Source: Bradyrhizobium sp. CB1650
Lineage (GTDB): Bacteria > Pseudomonadota > Alphaproteobacteria > Rhizobiales > Xanthobacteraceae
Assembly (NCBI RefSeq): GCF_029761915.1
Contig: NZ_CP121695.1
Location: 9,143,501 to 9,207,500 of the forward strand
Length of the DNA stretch: 64,000 nt
Direction: 5' to 3'
The notes beneath the pieces are model-generated. The model worked only from the letters and a program-made list of their open reading frames with translations. It had not been told where the DNA came from and did not search any database. How positions within the stretch are numbered: the stretch's first letter is position 1; each line of letters begins with the position of its first letter. This document shows positions 26,810 through 37,314 of the stretch, one piece after another. The position numbers and the translations under genes were made by a program.

Positions 26810-28498
26810 TTACACCCGCGTCATATCGAATTTCGGCTTCTGCCCGCTGCCGTAGCGGCGCAGCGCGCCTTCTTCGCCGACCGCGTTGGGGCGCTGGAAG
26901 ATCCAGTTCTGCCATGCGGTCAGGCGCGCGAAGATTTTCGACTCCATCGTCTCCGGGCCGACGAAGCGCAGGCTGGCTTCCATGCCGGTGAGACTGTCGG
27001 GCGAGAAACTGGCGCGCTCCTCGAGGAAGACGCGGACCTCGTCGTCCCAGTCGATGTCGTCGAGTGCGAAGGTGACGAGACCGAGCTCCTCGGCTTCCTC
27101 GGCATCGAGGCTGGTACCGACGGTGGCTTCCGCGCGCTCCACATCAGACGGGTCGGCCTGGAAGCGCGATTGCAGGCGTGTCAGCCCGTGGCTCATCGGA
27201 TACGGGCCAAAATTCATCGCGGAGAGCTCGATCGAGGGCGGCGGGCGGTTATCGCCCTGGCGCGTGCCGATCAGCATGTAGGAGCGGTCGGCGGCGAAGA
27301 CGAGCTCGGCGAGCGTACCGGCAAAGCAGGACCCGGGCTCGACCAGCGTCACCAGCGTGCGCGAGGTCACGTCGATGCGCTTCAGGACGCGCTTCCAGTG
27401 GTGCCTGATCTCGTTGACCAGCCAGTGCGCCTTGTTGGCTTCGAGGAAGGCATCGCAGGCGAGCACATGGGCGCGGTCGCCATGGCTCTTGAACACCAGC
27501 ATGGCGATCTCGAGCTCATTGATGCGCAGATGCAGGATGGCATCGTCGAGCTCGCGCGCGACCTGCAGCGGCCAGAACGAGGCGGCTTGCGCCATCATGC
27601 CGTCGATGTCGGACGGCGGGGCTGCTTCCGGCGCCTTGATCGAGATGGAAGCAATGCGAGCGGCGCGGTCGATGTCGACGCTGACGAAGCCATAGCGGAC
27701 GCTGTTCTCGTCGATCACGCGCTTGAGCGGCGTCAGCGCGATGCCCTTGCCGCTGCCGTTGCGCTTCGACGCGGTCGCAAATTCCTTGGCGCGCTCGACG
27801 ATCTTGGCCTCGAGCTTGGAGTTCGGCGCGATCTCGTCGACGAGCCGCCAGGCGACGGCGCGCTTGCCCTTCACGCCTTCCTCGATGGTGCAGAAGAAAT
27901 CGGCGTGGTCGCGACGCACCTTGCGCTTGTCGACGACGCGAGTGAGACCGCCGGTGCCCGGCAGCACCGCGAGCAGCGGCACTTCGGGCAGTGCGACGGC
28001 GGAAGAGCCGTCGTCGGCGAGGATGATATGGTCGGTGGCGAGCGCAAGCTCGTAGCCGCCTCCGGCGGCGGAGCCGTTCACCACGGTGATGAAGCGCTGG
28101 CCGGAATTCTCCGAAGAGTCCTCCATGCCGTTACGAGTCTCGTTGGTGAACTTGCAGAAGTTGACCTTGTGGGCGTGGGTCGAGCCGGCAAGCATGCGAA
28201 TGTTGGCGCCGGCGCAGAACACGCGGTTCTTGGCCGAGCGCAGCAGAACGACCTTGACCTCCGGATGTTCGAAGCGCAGCCGCTGGATCGCATCGGCAAG
28301 CTCGATGTCGACGCCGAGATCGTAAGAGTTGAGCTTGAGCAGATAGCCCTCGAACAGGCCGCCATTCTCGTCGACATCCATGGTCAGCGTCGCGACGTCA
28401 CCGTCGACCGCGAGCTTCCAGTGCCGGTAGCGGGACGGATCGGTCTGGAAATCGATGAATGTCGCACCGCCTGCGAGGCGACGATCTTCCCCGGCCAT
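26810..28498 (-). CDS. boxC: 2,3-epoxybenzoyl-CoA dihydrolase (benzoyl-CoA-dihydrodiol lyase) BoxC
   Basis: A 562-residue protein with two crotonase-like halves. BoxC opens the ring of 2,3-epoxybenzoyl-CoA to 3,4-dehydroadipyl-CoA semialdehyde and formate. The first crotonase core includes 'CAGANIRMLAG' and 'GSAAGGGYELALATDHIILA', which form the oxyanion hole. The second half carries 'EPGSCFAGTLAELVFAADRS'. The start ATG at 28498 has AAGGGTGG upstream. It is the first gene of the boxC-boxB unit, with paired TGCA motifs in its promoter region. Confidence 0.92.
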   Translation of the reverse strand: MAGEDRRLAGGATFIDFQTDPSRYRHWKLAVDGDVATLTMDVDENGGLFEGYLLKLNSYDLGVDIELADAIQRLRFEHPEVKVVLLRSAKNRVFCAGANIRMLAGSTHAHKVNFCKFTNETRNGMEDSSENSGQRFITVVNGSAAGGGYELALATDHIILADDGSSAVALPEVPLLAVLPGTGGLTRVVDKRKVRRDHADFFCTIEEGVKGKRAVAWRLVDEIAPNSKLEAKIVERAKEFATASKRNGSGKGIALTPLKRVIDENSVRYGFVSVDIDRAARIASISIKAPEAAPPSDIDGMMAQAASFWPLQVARELDDAILHLRINELEIAMLVFKSHGDRAHVLACDAFLEANKAHWLVNEIRHHWKRVLKRIDVTSRTLVTLVEPGSCFAGTLAELVFAADRSYMLIGTRQGDNRPPPSIELSAMNFGPYPMSHGLTRLQSRFQADPSDVERAEATVGTSLDAEEAEELGLVTFALDDIDWDDEVRVFLEERASFSPDSLTGMEASLRFVGPETMESKIFARLTAWQNWIFQRPNAVGEEGALRRYGSGQKPKFDMTRV

Positions 28499-28544
28499 GA
28501 GCCACCCTTGAGCTTGATTATGAGCCTCGGTCTTTAACCGTTAG

Positions 28545-28600
28545 ATGCACAATAATGCATATTTTCGGATGCGTCTAGCCCATAATCGGCATTACATGCA
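28545..28600 (-). promoter_or_regulatory. TGCA-N6-TGCA motif upstream of boxC
   Basis: The 294-base gap before boxC holds ATGCA (28545-28549), six bases, TGCAT (28556-28560), plus a third TGCA at 28597-28600. BzdR/BoxR regulators of benzoate clusters in beta-proteobacteria are described as binding TGCA repeats. The encoded BoxR-type regulator is 3 kb away. The rest of the gap (28610-28790) contains coding-like but broken sequence I could not assign. Confidence 0.5.
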
Positions 28601-28792
28601 CTTTGCTTCATAGAGACTTCTGAGCACAACATCGTGCCAAGCCCGATCCAGTCAGCCTTGGAGAGTTGCGGGAGGCCCCGGCTTGGCCTGGAGCAGCGCG
28701 ACCAATGCGGGGACCGGAAAACTTTCGGCAAAGCCGACGCCGCCGGGGTCGCTCGCGTTTGGTGGCCCCATCAGAGGGGTGCCTCCAATAGA

Positions 28793-29611
28793 TCATGCGG
28801 CGCGTCCCTGCAGTCCCTCGTCGTCGCGCAAGGCGGCTGTTGCAAACTGCACAATCGCGTCAAGCGTCGCTGTCGGCGCTTCACGATGCGGGGAATGGCC
28901 CGCGCCTGAAATCACTTTCAAATCTACCGGACAATAACACTCTTCCTGCGCAATCTCGACCTGACGCAGTGTCCCATACTGATCATCGACGCCTTGCAGC
29001 ACCATGACAGGGACGCGGATGTAGGCGAGGTACTCTGAGATGTCCCAGTCGCGGAATCTGGGATCGAGCCAGGCGCCGTTCCAGCCGTAGAAGGCGTTGT
29101 CGACGTCCTTGTGCCAGCGCGCCAGCTTGGTTTTGAGGTCGGTGGTCTCGTAAGCGGTCTTGATTGCGGTGATCGATTTCACCGAGATGTCCTCGACGAT
29201 GAAATGCGGCGCCATCAGGACGAGGCCGCTCAGACGGTGATCCTGGTGCGCGCCGGCATAGACCGCCGCGATAGAGGCGCCGTCGGAATGGCCGAGCAAG
29301 AGGCCGCGCTTGAACCCGATTGCGTCGAGCACTTTCGGCAGCACATCCAACGCCTCGCGCTGCATGTAATCGAGCGGCCGCGGCAGGCTCACCGGGCTCG
29401 ACTGGCCGTAGCCGGCACGCGAGTAGGCGAAGATGCCGGCGCCGACCGCCTGCTGCAGCTTTTCGGGAAAATCGCCCCACAGCCCGACCGAGCCGAGCCC
29501 TTCATGCAGCATGACAATGGTCGGCGCGTCCGCTGATTGCGGCGCGAGCCATTTATATTCGAGGCTGGTGCCGTCGATGCTGAGGAAGCCGGTGGGGGTG
29601 AGATTTGTCAT
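28793..29611 (-). CDS. Alpha/beta hydrolase of the benzoate cluster
   Basis: A 272-residue alpha/beta hydrolase. The nucleophile elbow is GHSDGAS, the oxyanion region is 'LHEGLGSVGLWGDFP', and the catalytic histidine is in 'ISGAGHSPHRE'. Many aerobic benzoate clusters contain a hydrolase of this sort; roles suggested in such clusters include thioesterase or ester cleavage to supply benzoate. The ATG at 29611 is preferred; in-frame starts at 29644 and 29653 are possible. It lies between boxC and the benzoate-CoA ligase gene, all on the same strand. Confidence 0.78.
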   Translation of the reverse strand: MTNLTPTGFLSIDGTSLEYKWLAPQSADAPTIVMLHEGLGSVGLWGDFPEKLQQAVGAGIFAYSRAGYGQSSPVSLPRPLDYMQREALDVLPKVLDAIGFKRGLLLGHSDGASIAAVYAGAHQDHRLSGLVLMAPHFIVEDISVKSITAIKTAYETTDLKTKLARWHKDVDNAFYGWNGAWLDPRFRDWDISEYLAYIRVPVMVLQGVDDQYGTLRQVEIAQEECYCPVDLKVISGAGHSPHREAPTATLDAIVQFATAALRDDEGLQGRAA

Positions 29612-29676
29612 GCTGTCACTCTGCTCTTCCGTCTTGTCCGACATGGGACGCATTCACGTGGCACTTGCTCCGTCGT

Positions 29677-29829
29677 TCCCTCCCCCCTTGCGGGGGAGGG
29701 CTAGGGAGGGGGTGCCACACGGCACGCTCTCTCGATTTGAGCAAACGCAACGCGCGATGTTGTGACGACGGATAGACCTTTGCCTGGGCTACCCCCCTCC
29801 CCTGCCCTCCCCCGCAAGGGGGGAGGGAG
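29677..29829. repeat. Large C/G-tract inverted repeat (gap 29612-29996)
   Basis: TCCCTCCCCCCTTGCGGGGG... at 29677-29713 is mirrored by ...CCCCCGCAAGGGGGGAGGGA at 29791-29829, enclosing about 77 bases. It is a strong snap-back structure between the ligase and hydrolase genes. The rest of this 385-base gap (29850-29996) contains another diffuse inverted repeat around CTCGAGAT at 29920-29950. No gene is seen. Confidence 0.75.
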
Positions 29830-29996
29830 CGCGGCGGAATCTGTGGCTGCTACAGGTGTCATCGCGACTTTCCATTCACTCCGTCATTCTGGACAGCTCG
29901 CAACGTGAGTTGATCCGGAATCTCGAGATCGTAAGTTCACCGCTCGAGATTCCAGGCTCGCGCTTCGCGCTTTTGCCCGGCCATGACGGGCTGTGG

Positions 29997-31538
<1,542 letters not shown>

Positions 31539-31562
31539 GGACTTCTCCCCCGAATTTAGAAT

Positions 31563-31615
31563 TATAATTCATAGAAAGACACCACGCCGGCTTGCTGTCA
31601 ATGCTATCAGGCATT
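31563..31615. promoter_or_regulatory. Palindromes in the ligase/boxR divergent region
   Basis: AATGC (31600-31604), six bases, GCATT (31611-31615) is an inverted repeat in the middle of the divergent region. A 12-base AT palindrome, GAATTATAATTC (about 31559-31570), lies on the ligase side. Both are candidate sites for the BoxR-type regulator; the first shares the TGC...GCA core with the motif upstream of boxC but with a different spacing. Confidence 0.4.
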
Positions 31616-31660
31616 ATGTTTCATTAAATTGCGCCGCAGGACATCCGCTAAAGAAGGCCT

Positions 31661-32569
31661 ATGACCGAAAGTCCCGACGCCGAATCCCGATTTCTCGAAC
31701 AGCTCGGCCAGCGCGTGCGCACTATGCGCGCGCTGCGCGGCATGTCGCGAAAAGTACTCGCCAAGGTATCAGGAATTTCGGAGCGCTACATTGCGCAGCT
31801 CGAGAGCGGCAAGGGCAACGTCTCCATCGTGCTCTTGCGCCGTGTGTCGGACGCGATGGGCGCGCATCTCGAAGATCTGCTTCCCAGCGCCGATCCGACG
31901 CCGGACTGGCAAATGTTTCGCGATCTCCTGCGCAAGGCGACGCCGAGCCAGATCGCGCAGGCCAAGGATCTCCTCGCCGGCGGCAGCGCCTCTGCGCCGC
32001 GACGCGCGCCGTTCTGCGGTATCGCGCTGATCGGTCTGCGCGGCGCCGGCAAGTCCACGCTCGGCAAGATCTTGGCGAAGAAGATCGGCTGGAGCTTTGT
32101 GGAGCTCAACAAGACGATCGAGGAGCAGAACGGGCTTTCGATCGCCGAGATCATCGCGCTCTACGGCCAGGAAGGCTTTCGCCGCATGGAGCAGACGGCG
32201 CTGCAACAGCTCCTGGCACGCAACGAGCTGATGGTGCTGGCGACCGGCGGCGGCATCGTCTCGGAGCCGCTGACCTTCGACCAGATCCTGTCGTCGTTCT
32301 ACACGATCTGGCTGAAGGCCGAGCCCGAAGAGCACATGGCGCGCGTGCGGCGCCAGGGCGATCTGCGTCCGATGGCCGACGACCGCTCGGCGATGACGGA
32401 GTTGCGCAATATTTTGCTCAGCCGCGAGCCGCTGTATTCGCGCGCGACCGCTGTGGTGGATACCGCGGGACTAAGTGTCGATGCCGCCGCCGCCCGCCTG
32501 ATCGACGCGGTGCGTCCCGTGCTCCAGAACGAAGCGCGCAGCTTCGGCCTGCGCAGCGTGGCGCTGTAG
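31661..32569 (+). CDS. boxR: BoxR/BzdR-type regulator (HTH plus shikimate-kinase-like domain)
   Basis: A 302-residue two-domain regulator. The N-terminal XRE helix-turn-helix (about 12-67) has 'GMSRKVLAKVSGISERYIAQ'. A linker leads to a shikimate-kinase-like domain from about 123, with Walker A GLRGAGKST and 'VLATGGGIVSE'. In BzdR/BoxR proteins the kinase-like domain senses benzoyl-CoA and releases repression of the benzoate genes. It is divergent from the benzoate-CoA ligase gene, as expected for pathway control. Confidence 0.9.
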   Translation: MTESPDAESRFLEQLGQRVRTMRALRGMSRKVLAKVSGISERYIAQLESGKGNVSIVLLRRVSDAMGAHLEDLLPSADPTPDWQMFRDLLRKATPSQIAQAKDLLAGGSASAPRRAPFCGIALIGLRGAGKSTLGKILAKKIGWSFVELNKTIEEQNGLSIAEIIALYGQEGFRRMEQTALQQLLARNELMVLATGGGIVSEPLTFDQILSSFYTIWLKAEPEEHMARVRRQGDLRPMADDRSAMTELRNILLSREPLYSRATAVVDTAGLSVDAAAARLIDAVRPVLQNEARSFGLRSVAL

Positions 32570-32641
32570 ATAGTTGATCCCTCGATCCATCCAGACTCTC
32601 CGCTATCGTCCCGGCGAAGCAGCACGAATGAATTCGATCGC

Positions 32642-32974
32642 CTAGATCGACCAGTAGTTCGGATGCTGGTAGGGCGGCGAGCGGTCGCCCCAGTCGAATT
32701 CATCGCCGTCGACTTCGCAGGGGCCGCTGCTCAATTGCTCCGGCGTCAGCTCGACCTGGAAGGCCTGACGTGCCGGATCGTACTTCAGTGCGCTCCACTG
32801 CAGAGGATAGTGGTGGTGAGTGCCGAGCAGCCGGCCGGTCTTGATCACGGCGTAGGCGACCGTTCCGCTCACCTTGTCGAGCATCAATCGCTCAATCGTG
32901 CCGAGCTTCGTGCCGTCACAACCATAGACGGCGACGTGCTCCACGCGATCGCTGGGAACCATGGTGTGTTGCAT
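32642..32974 (-). CDS. PRC-barrel domain protein
   Basis: A 110-residue protein with a PRC-barrel-like core: 'VYGCDGTKLGTIERLMLDK' and 'VAYAVIKTGRLLGTHHHYPL'. The C-terminus is acidic and ends 'PYQHPNYWSI'. Such proteins are often stress-related or envelope-associated in rhizobia; the function is unknown. The ATG at 32974 has AGGGAG upstream and is chosen over 33016. It is a single gene, convergent with boxR. Confidence 0.75.
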   Translation of the reverse strand: MQHTMVPSDRVEHVAVYGCDGTKLGTIERLMLDKVSGTVAYAVIKTGRLLGTHHHYPLQWSALKYDPARQAFQVELTPEQLSSGPCEVDGDEFDWGDRSPPYQHPNYWSI

Positions 32975-33027
32975 GGCGTGCTCCCTGGGTCTTTTGTAGA
33001 GCAGATTATAGCACACACCGCGGGAAT

Positions 33028-33112
33028 GTAGGGTGGGATAGCGATAACCCGTCGCTTCTCTCGCGGAGCGGGACGCATAGAGGCGAGTTGCGCGGACGCC
33101 AACCCACCCTGC
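33028..33112. repeat. GTAGGGTGGG...CCCACCCT inverted repeat, copy 2
   Basis: Related to the element at 3118-3232: GTAGGGTGGGATAGCGATAA at one end, CCAACCCACCCTGC at the other, with a shorter and different middle. It fills the gap between the PRC-barrel and IclR genes. Confidence 0.7.
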
Positions 33113-33127
33113 GCAGTTCCTATGCAG

Positions 33128-33913
33128 CTACAGCAACTGCGACCGTACCGCCTCGGCACCGTCCCGCAGCAGCGGCAGGAAGCGGTCGAGCAGTTCCTGC
33201 GCCGGCACGCGGTCGACATGGGCGCCCATGTTGATAGCGGCGACGATCACGCCATCGTAGCGGCGGACGGGAACGGAGATCGAGCGGAAATGCGGCTCGG
33301 CCTCGCGATCGACCAGCGAATAGCCTTGCGCGCGGTCGGCGATGATGCGCGCGTGCAGTACCTTGGGATCGGTCACCGTCTGCGGCGTCAGCGCCTCGCG
33401 CTTCATGGTCTTCAGGCGCGCGGCGAGATCGGCATCCTCGATTTGACCGAGCATGGCGCGGCCGACCGAAGTGCAGAAGGCGGGCAGCCGGTAGCCGATT
33501 TCGAGCCCCCCTGAGAATACCCGCGCCGGCCCGCCGCGGGCGATGAACACCACCTCGTCGCCGTCGAGCACCGCGAGCGACGAGATCTCCTGCGCGGCGG
33601 TTGCAACACGGTCGAGCACGGGCTGAAGCACTGCGACGAGCTGGCTGGAGCGCAGATACGACGCCGCCAGTGTCAGCACATGCGGCGTCAGCGAGAACAG
33701 CTTGCCGTCACCAGCAACGAAGCCACCACGCTGGAGCGTGAACAGCATCCGCCGCGCCGTGGCGCGCGGCAGATCGGCGGCTCGGGCGAGATCGCTCAGC
33801 GTCATCGGGCCGGCGGTGGTGCCGAAGCACTGAAGCAGGCGCAGGCCGCGGTCGAGGCTTTCGACGAAATCCGTCGCGCGCTCCTCGCTCTCGTTCCGCT
33901 TCAGCTTGGGCAT
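33128..33913 (-). CDS. IclR-family regulator (PcaR/PobR-like)
   Basis: A 261-residue IclR-type regulator. The N-terminal winged helix has 'MTLSDLARAADLPRATARRM', and the C-terminal effector domain has 'RVSVPVRRYDG'-type segments ('SISVPVRRYDGVIVAAINMG'). PcaR/PobR relatives respond to aromatic acids. The start is placed at the ATG at 33913, since the upstream 31 residues of the longer ORF are not family-like. It is divergent from the Rieske oxygenase gene, which it most likely controls. Confidence 0.85.
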   Translation of the reverse strand: MPKLKRNESEERATDFVESLDRGLRLLQCFGTTAGPMTLSDLARAADLPRATARRMLFTLQRGGFVAGDGKLFSLTPHVLTLAASYLRSSQLVAVLQPVLDRVATAAQEISSLAVLDGDEVVFIARGGPARVFSGGLEIGYRLPAFCTSVGRAMLGQIEDADLAARLKTMKREALTPQTVTDPKVLHARIIADRAQGYSLVDREAEPHFRSISVPVRRYDGVIVAAINMGAHVDRVPAQELLDRFLPLLRDGAEAVRSQLL

Positions 33914-33970
33914 GGTTGCCGGGACATTCCTGCAAAATAGTGCTTGCTGGCGATCCAATGCATGGCATAA

Positions 33971-33995
33971 TTCGCCCATTCGTTCAATAGGCGAA
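33971..33995. promoter_or_regulatory. Candidate IclR operator between the regulator and Rieske genes
   Basis: TTCGCC (33971-33976) and GGCGAA (33990-33995) form an inverted repeat, and an inner CGTTCAATAGGCGAAC also has partial symmetry. It lies 35 bases before the Rieske start and about 60 before the IclR start, where an IclR activator or repressor would act. Confidence 0.45.
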
Positions 33996-34029
33996 CAAAA
34001 ACGCACTCCAGAAGAAGGACGCGACCGCC

Positions 34030-35388
34030 ATGATGAGCCAGGAGCAGAACGACCTGATCACCCGCACCGGGTCGAAGGACCCCTGCGGCAAGCTGATGCG
34101 GAGCTACTGGCAGCCGGCGGCGCTCGTGGACGAGCTGGAGGGCGCGCGGCCGATCCGCCCCATCAAGCTGCTCGGCGAAAACCTGGTGCTGTTCCGTGAC
34201 GAGCAGGGACGCTACGGCCTGATCGACCGCCACTGCGCCCATCGCGGCGCCGACCTCGCCTTCGGCCGGCTTGAGCATGGCGGCCTGCGCTGCGCCTTCC
34301 ATGGCTGGCTGTTCGACGCGACCGGCCAGTGCATCGAGACCCCGGCAGAGCCGAAGGGCTCAAAACTCTGCCAGAACATCCGCCAGCGCTCCTATCCCGT
34401 GGTGGAGAAGAGCGGCATCCTCTGGGCCTATCTCGGCGAGGGAGAGCCGCCGGCATTCCCGGAGATCGACTGTTTTGTCGCGCCTGGCACGCACACCTTT
34501 GCCTTCAAGGGCCACATGGCCTGCAACTGGCTGCAGGCGCTGGAGGTCGGCATCGATCCCGCGCACGCCTCCTATCTGCACCGCTTCTTCGAGGACGAGG
34601 ACACCTCGACCGCCTACGGCAAGCAGTTTCGCGGCGCTTCCGCAGGAAGCGACCTGCCGATGACCAAGATCCTGCGCGAGTACGACCGCCCGATCATCAA
34701 TGTCGAGCACACCGAATACGGCCTGCGGCTGATCGCGCTGCGCGAGATTGACGAGGAGCGAACCCATGTGCGGGTGACCAACCAACTCTTTCCGCACGGC
34801 TTCGTCATCCCGATGAGCACGGAGATGACGATCACGCAGTGGCACGTGCCGGTCGATGACGAGAACTGCTACTGGTACGCCATCTTCACCAGCTACACGA
34901 ACCCGGTCGACAAGGCCAAGATGCGCGAACAACGGCTCGAGCTCTATGAGCTGCCCGACTACACCTCGCGCAAGAACAAGAGCAACGATTACGGCTTCGA
35001 TCCGCACGAGCAGCAGACCGCGACCTACACCGGCATGGGCACCGATATCAACGTGCACGACCAGTGGGCAGTGGAATCGATGGGCGCGATCCAGGACCGC
35101 ACCAAGGAGCATCTCGGGCAGAGCGACAAGGCGATCGTGCAGTACCGCCGCCTGTTGCGGCAGGAAATCGAGAAGGTCGCCGGTGGCGAGCGGCCGATGC
35201 TGTTTTTGGACGAGAGCAAGGCCCGCAGCATCCAGGGGCCGGCCACCATGGACGGCATCGGGCCAACCCAGGGCTGGGAGCTCTACTGGATGGAAGTCGA
35301 CGTCAAGCGCCGCCGCGGTGCACCCTGGACCGCACCAGTGCCGAAGGAGATCGAAGGCAAGGTGCACCATTTGACGGCGGCGGAGTGA
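34030..35388 (+). CDS. Rieske non-haem iron oxygenase, alpha subunit
   Basis: A 452-residue ring-hydroxylating or O-demethylating oxygenase of the phthalate-dioxygenase-like group. The Rieske [2Fe-2S] ligands are Cys69-x-His71 and Cys88-x2-His91. The mononuclear iron site is in 'LEVGIDPAHASYLHRFF', which supplies the Asp and two His. There is no beta subunit and no reductase nearby, so electron donors are encoded elsewhere. Followed by a glutamine-synthetase-like gene about 190 bases on. The substrate is unknown; an aromatic acid is likely from the IclR regulator. Confidence 0.85.
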   Translation: MMSQEQNDLITRTGSKDPCGKLMRSYWQPAALVDELEGARPIRPIKLLGENLVLFRDEQGRYGLIDRHCAHRGADLAFGRLEHGGLRCAFHGWLFDATGQCIETPAEPKGSKLCQNIRQRSYPVVEKSGILWAYLGEGEPPAFPEIDCFVAPGTHTFAFKGHMACNWLQALEVGIDPAHASYLHRFFEDEDTSTAYGKQFRGASAGSDLPMTKILREYDRPIINVEHTEYGLRLIALREIDEERTHVRVTNQLFPHGFVIPMSTEMTITQWHVPVDDENCYWYAIFTSYTNPVDKAKMREQRLELYELPDYTSRKNKSNDYGFDPHEQQTATYTGMGTDINVHDQWAVESMGAIQDRTKEHLGQSDKAIVQYRRLLRQEIEKVAGGERPMLFLDESKARSIQGPATMDGIGPTQGWELYWMEVDVKRRRGAPWTAPVPKEIEGKVHHLTAAE

Positions 35389-35439
35389 CAATGTCGTCTC
35401 CCGTCGGCGGGTCACGACGGAGTCTCCATACGCTCCGCT

Positions 35440-35541
35440 GTCATGCCCCGCAAAAGCGGGGCATCCAGTACGCCGCGGCCTCTCGTGGACACGCTACCAT
35501 CTCTGGAATACTGGATCGCCCGCCTTCGCGGACGATGACAG
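35440..35541. repeat. GTCATGCCCCGC...GATGACAG inverted repeat
   Basis: Lies between the Rieske and GS-like genes. It shares 'ATCCAGTACGCCGCGGCCTC' and 'GGAATACTGGATCGCCCG' segments with the element at 270-438, in a different order. It ends about 40 bases before the GS-like start and may act as a hairpin between the two genes. Confidence 0.65.
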
Positions 35542-35581
35542 TGTGGAGTATGCTCTCACTGAGCGAGAAGGAGCAATCAAA

Positions 35582-37018
35582 GTGACTTTCGTCGCGCATC
35601 ATGCGCTGTGGTCGGATGAGCAGAAGGACGCGGCACTGCGGCTCTCCCGTATCGTCGAGGAGAAGAACCTCGAAGTCATCCGCCTCGCCTTCCCGGACCA
35701 GCACGGCATCTTGCGCGGCAAGACCATCATCGCCTCCGAGGCGATCGCCTCGCTGGAAAGCGGCTGCTCGATCACCACCACCATGCTCGCCAAGGACACC
35801 TCGCACCGGACTGTATTTCCGGTGTTCACCGCCGGCGGCGGATTTGGCATGAAAGAGATGGAGGGCGCGGCCGACGTGCTGATGGTCGCCGATCCCATCA
35901 CCTTCCGCGTGCTGCCCTGGGCGCCGGCCACGGGCTGGCTGCTGTGCGACCTCTACTTTGGCGACGGCCGTCCGGTCCCGTTCGCAACGCGCGGGCTCTA
36001 TCGCAAGGCGCTCGATGAGCTCGGAAGCCGCGGCTACGATTTCGTTGCGGGACTCGAGGTCGAATTCCACATTTTCAAGCTCGACGACGTGCATATGCGC
36101 GCCGAGGACGCCGGCCAGCCCGGCACGCCGCCCTCGGTGAGCCTGCTCAGCCACGGCTACCAATATCTCACCGAGCAGCGCTTCGATCAGATGGAGCCGG
36201 TGCTGGAGATCCTACGTCGCGACATCGTCGCGCTCGGGCTTCCCTTGCGCTCCGTCGAGGTCGAGTTCGGGCCGAGCCAGTGCGAGTTCACCTTCCAGCC
36301 GAAGAAGGGAATGGAGCCCGCCGACAACATGGTGCTGTTCCGTTCTGCCGTGAAGCAGATCGCGCGGCGGCACGGCTACCACGCCACCTTCATGTGCCGG
36401 CCGAAGCTGGCCAATTTGTTTGCGAGCGGCTGGCACCTGCACCAGTCGATCGTAGCGCGCGCCACGGGCGAGAATCTGTTCATGGCCAAGGGAGGCGGCG
36501 AGCCGCTGAGCGAATTCGGACGCGCTTATCTCGCCGGCCTCCTCGACCACGCTCGCGCGGCAACCGTGTTCACCACGCCGACCATCAACGGCTACAAGCG
36601 CTATCGCTCCTATTCGCTGGCGCCGGACCGCGCGATCTGGGGCCGCGACAATCGCGGCGTGATGATCCGCGTGCTCGGCGGGCCGAACGATGCTGCGACG
36701 CGCCTGGAAAACCGCGTCGGCGAGCCCGCCGCCAATCCCTATCTCTACATGGCCTCGCAAATTCTCTCAGGTCTGGACGGTGTCGACCGCAAGCTCGATC
36801 CCGGCCCGTCGGCCGATACGCCTTACGAGACCGAGGCCCCGCTGCTGCCGAAGAGCCTGCGGGACGCGGTCGCGGCGCTCAAGGACGATCCGTTCTTCCG
36901 CGAGCGCCTGGGCGCCGAGTTCGTCGATTACTACACCCACATCAAGAACGCCGAGATCGACCGCTTCCTCGCCGAGGTGACCGACTGGGAGCACCGCGAA
37001 TATTTCGAGATGTTTTAG
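35582..37018 (+). CDS. Glutamine-synthetase-like ligase
   Basis: A 478-residue member of the glutamine synthetase superfamily. Metal and substrate motifs: 'GLEVEFHIFK', 'VEFGPSQCEFTFQPK', 'GWHLHQSI' and 'NGYKRYRSYSLAPDRAIWG'. It diverges from GlnA and resembles the gamma-glutamyl-ligase-like enzymes found in amine catabolism (PuuA, GlnT, TdnQ types). The start is GTG at 35582 with AAGGAG eight bases upstream, better than the ATG at 35543 inside the repeat. Pairing with a Rieske oxygenase recalls aniline dioxygenase clusters, where a GS-like enzyme glutamylates the amine before oxidation; that role is inference here. Confidence 0.82.
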   Translation: MTFVAHHALWSDEQKDAALRLSRIVEEKNLEVIRLAFPDQHGILRGKTIIASEAIASLESGCSITTTMLAKDTSHRTVFPVFTAGGGFGMKEMEGAADVLMVADPITFRVLPWAPATGWLLCDLYFGDGRPVPFATRGLYRKALDELGSRGYDFVAGLEVEFHIFKLDDVHMRAEDAGQPGTPPSVSLLSHGYQYLTEQRFDQMEPVLEILRRDIVALGLPLRSVEVEFGPSQCEFTFQPKKGMEPADNMVLFRSAVKQIARRHGYHATFMCRPKLANLFASGWHLHQSIVARATGENLFMAKGGGEPLSEFGRAYLAGLLDHARAATVFTTPTINGYKRYRSYSLAPDRAIWGRDNRGVMIRVLGGPNDAATRLENRVGEPAANPYLYMASQILSGLDGVDRKLDPGPSADTPYETEAPLLPKSLRDAVAALKDDPFFRERLGAEFVDYYTHIKNAEIDRFLAEVTDWEHREYFEMF

Positions 37019-37163
37019 CCTCACGCCCCCGTGAGGCGGCTTCGTCCCGCGTGCTCCGACGACATAACTTCCCTCGCCGACGAAGCCATTTTCTTCATCC
37101 CACGAAAACCGCCGGAAAGACTGCGGTGTCAGGCTGGAAGTGATCAAACAGCGGAGTTCGATC

Positions 37164-37253
37164 ATGTGGGACCAATTGTTCAGCCTGATTTACCGACTGT
37201 CCTGCCGGACAACCTTGATCGAGATCGGCACGCATCACCTCGCGCGCGAGTAA
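37164..37253 (+). CDS. Possible 29-residue small protein
   Basis: In the 296-base gap between the GS-like gene and the ABC operon, an ATG at 37164 preceded by GGAG nine bases upstream opens a short ORF: it starts MWDQLFSLIYRLS and ends HHLARE. An in-frame GTG lies eight codons upstream. The central part is amphipathic. There is no family evidence and the ORF may not be expressed. Confidence 0.2.
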   Translation: MWDQLFSLIYRLSCRTTLIEIGTHHLARE

Positions 37254-37314
37254 CGGCGCGATTTAGGTAAGGTGTATTGACCGGAGGACAGCGGCTCACT
37301 CTCGAGCGTCGTCC

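Noticed and set aside
26768..28537. 589-codon ORF on the plus strand
   Set aside because: Exact antisense of boxC; no domain recognisable.
28610..28792. Coding-like remnant between the hydrolase and boxC genes
   Set aside because: One minus-strand frame reads like protein (FPVPALVALLQAKPGPP) but is short, lacks a start and ends in stops; I could not link it to a family, so it is only noted.
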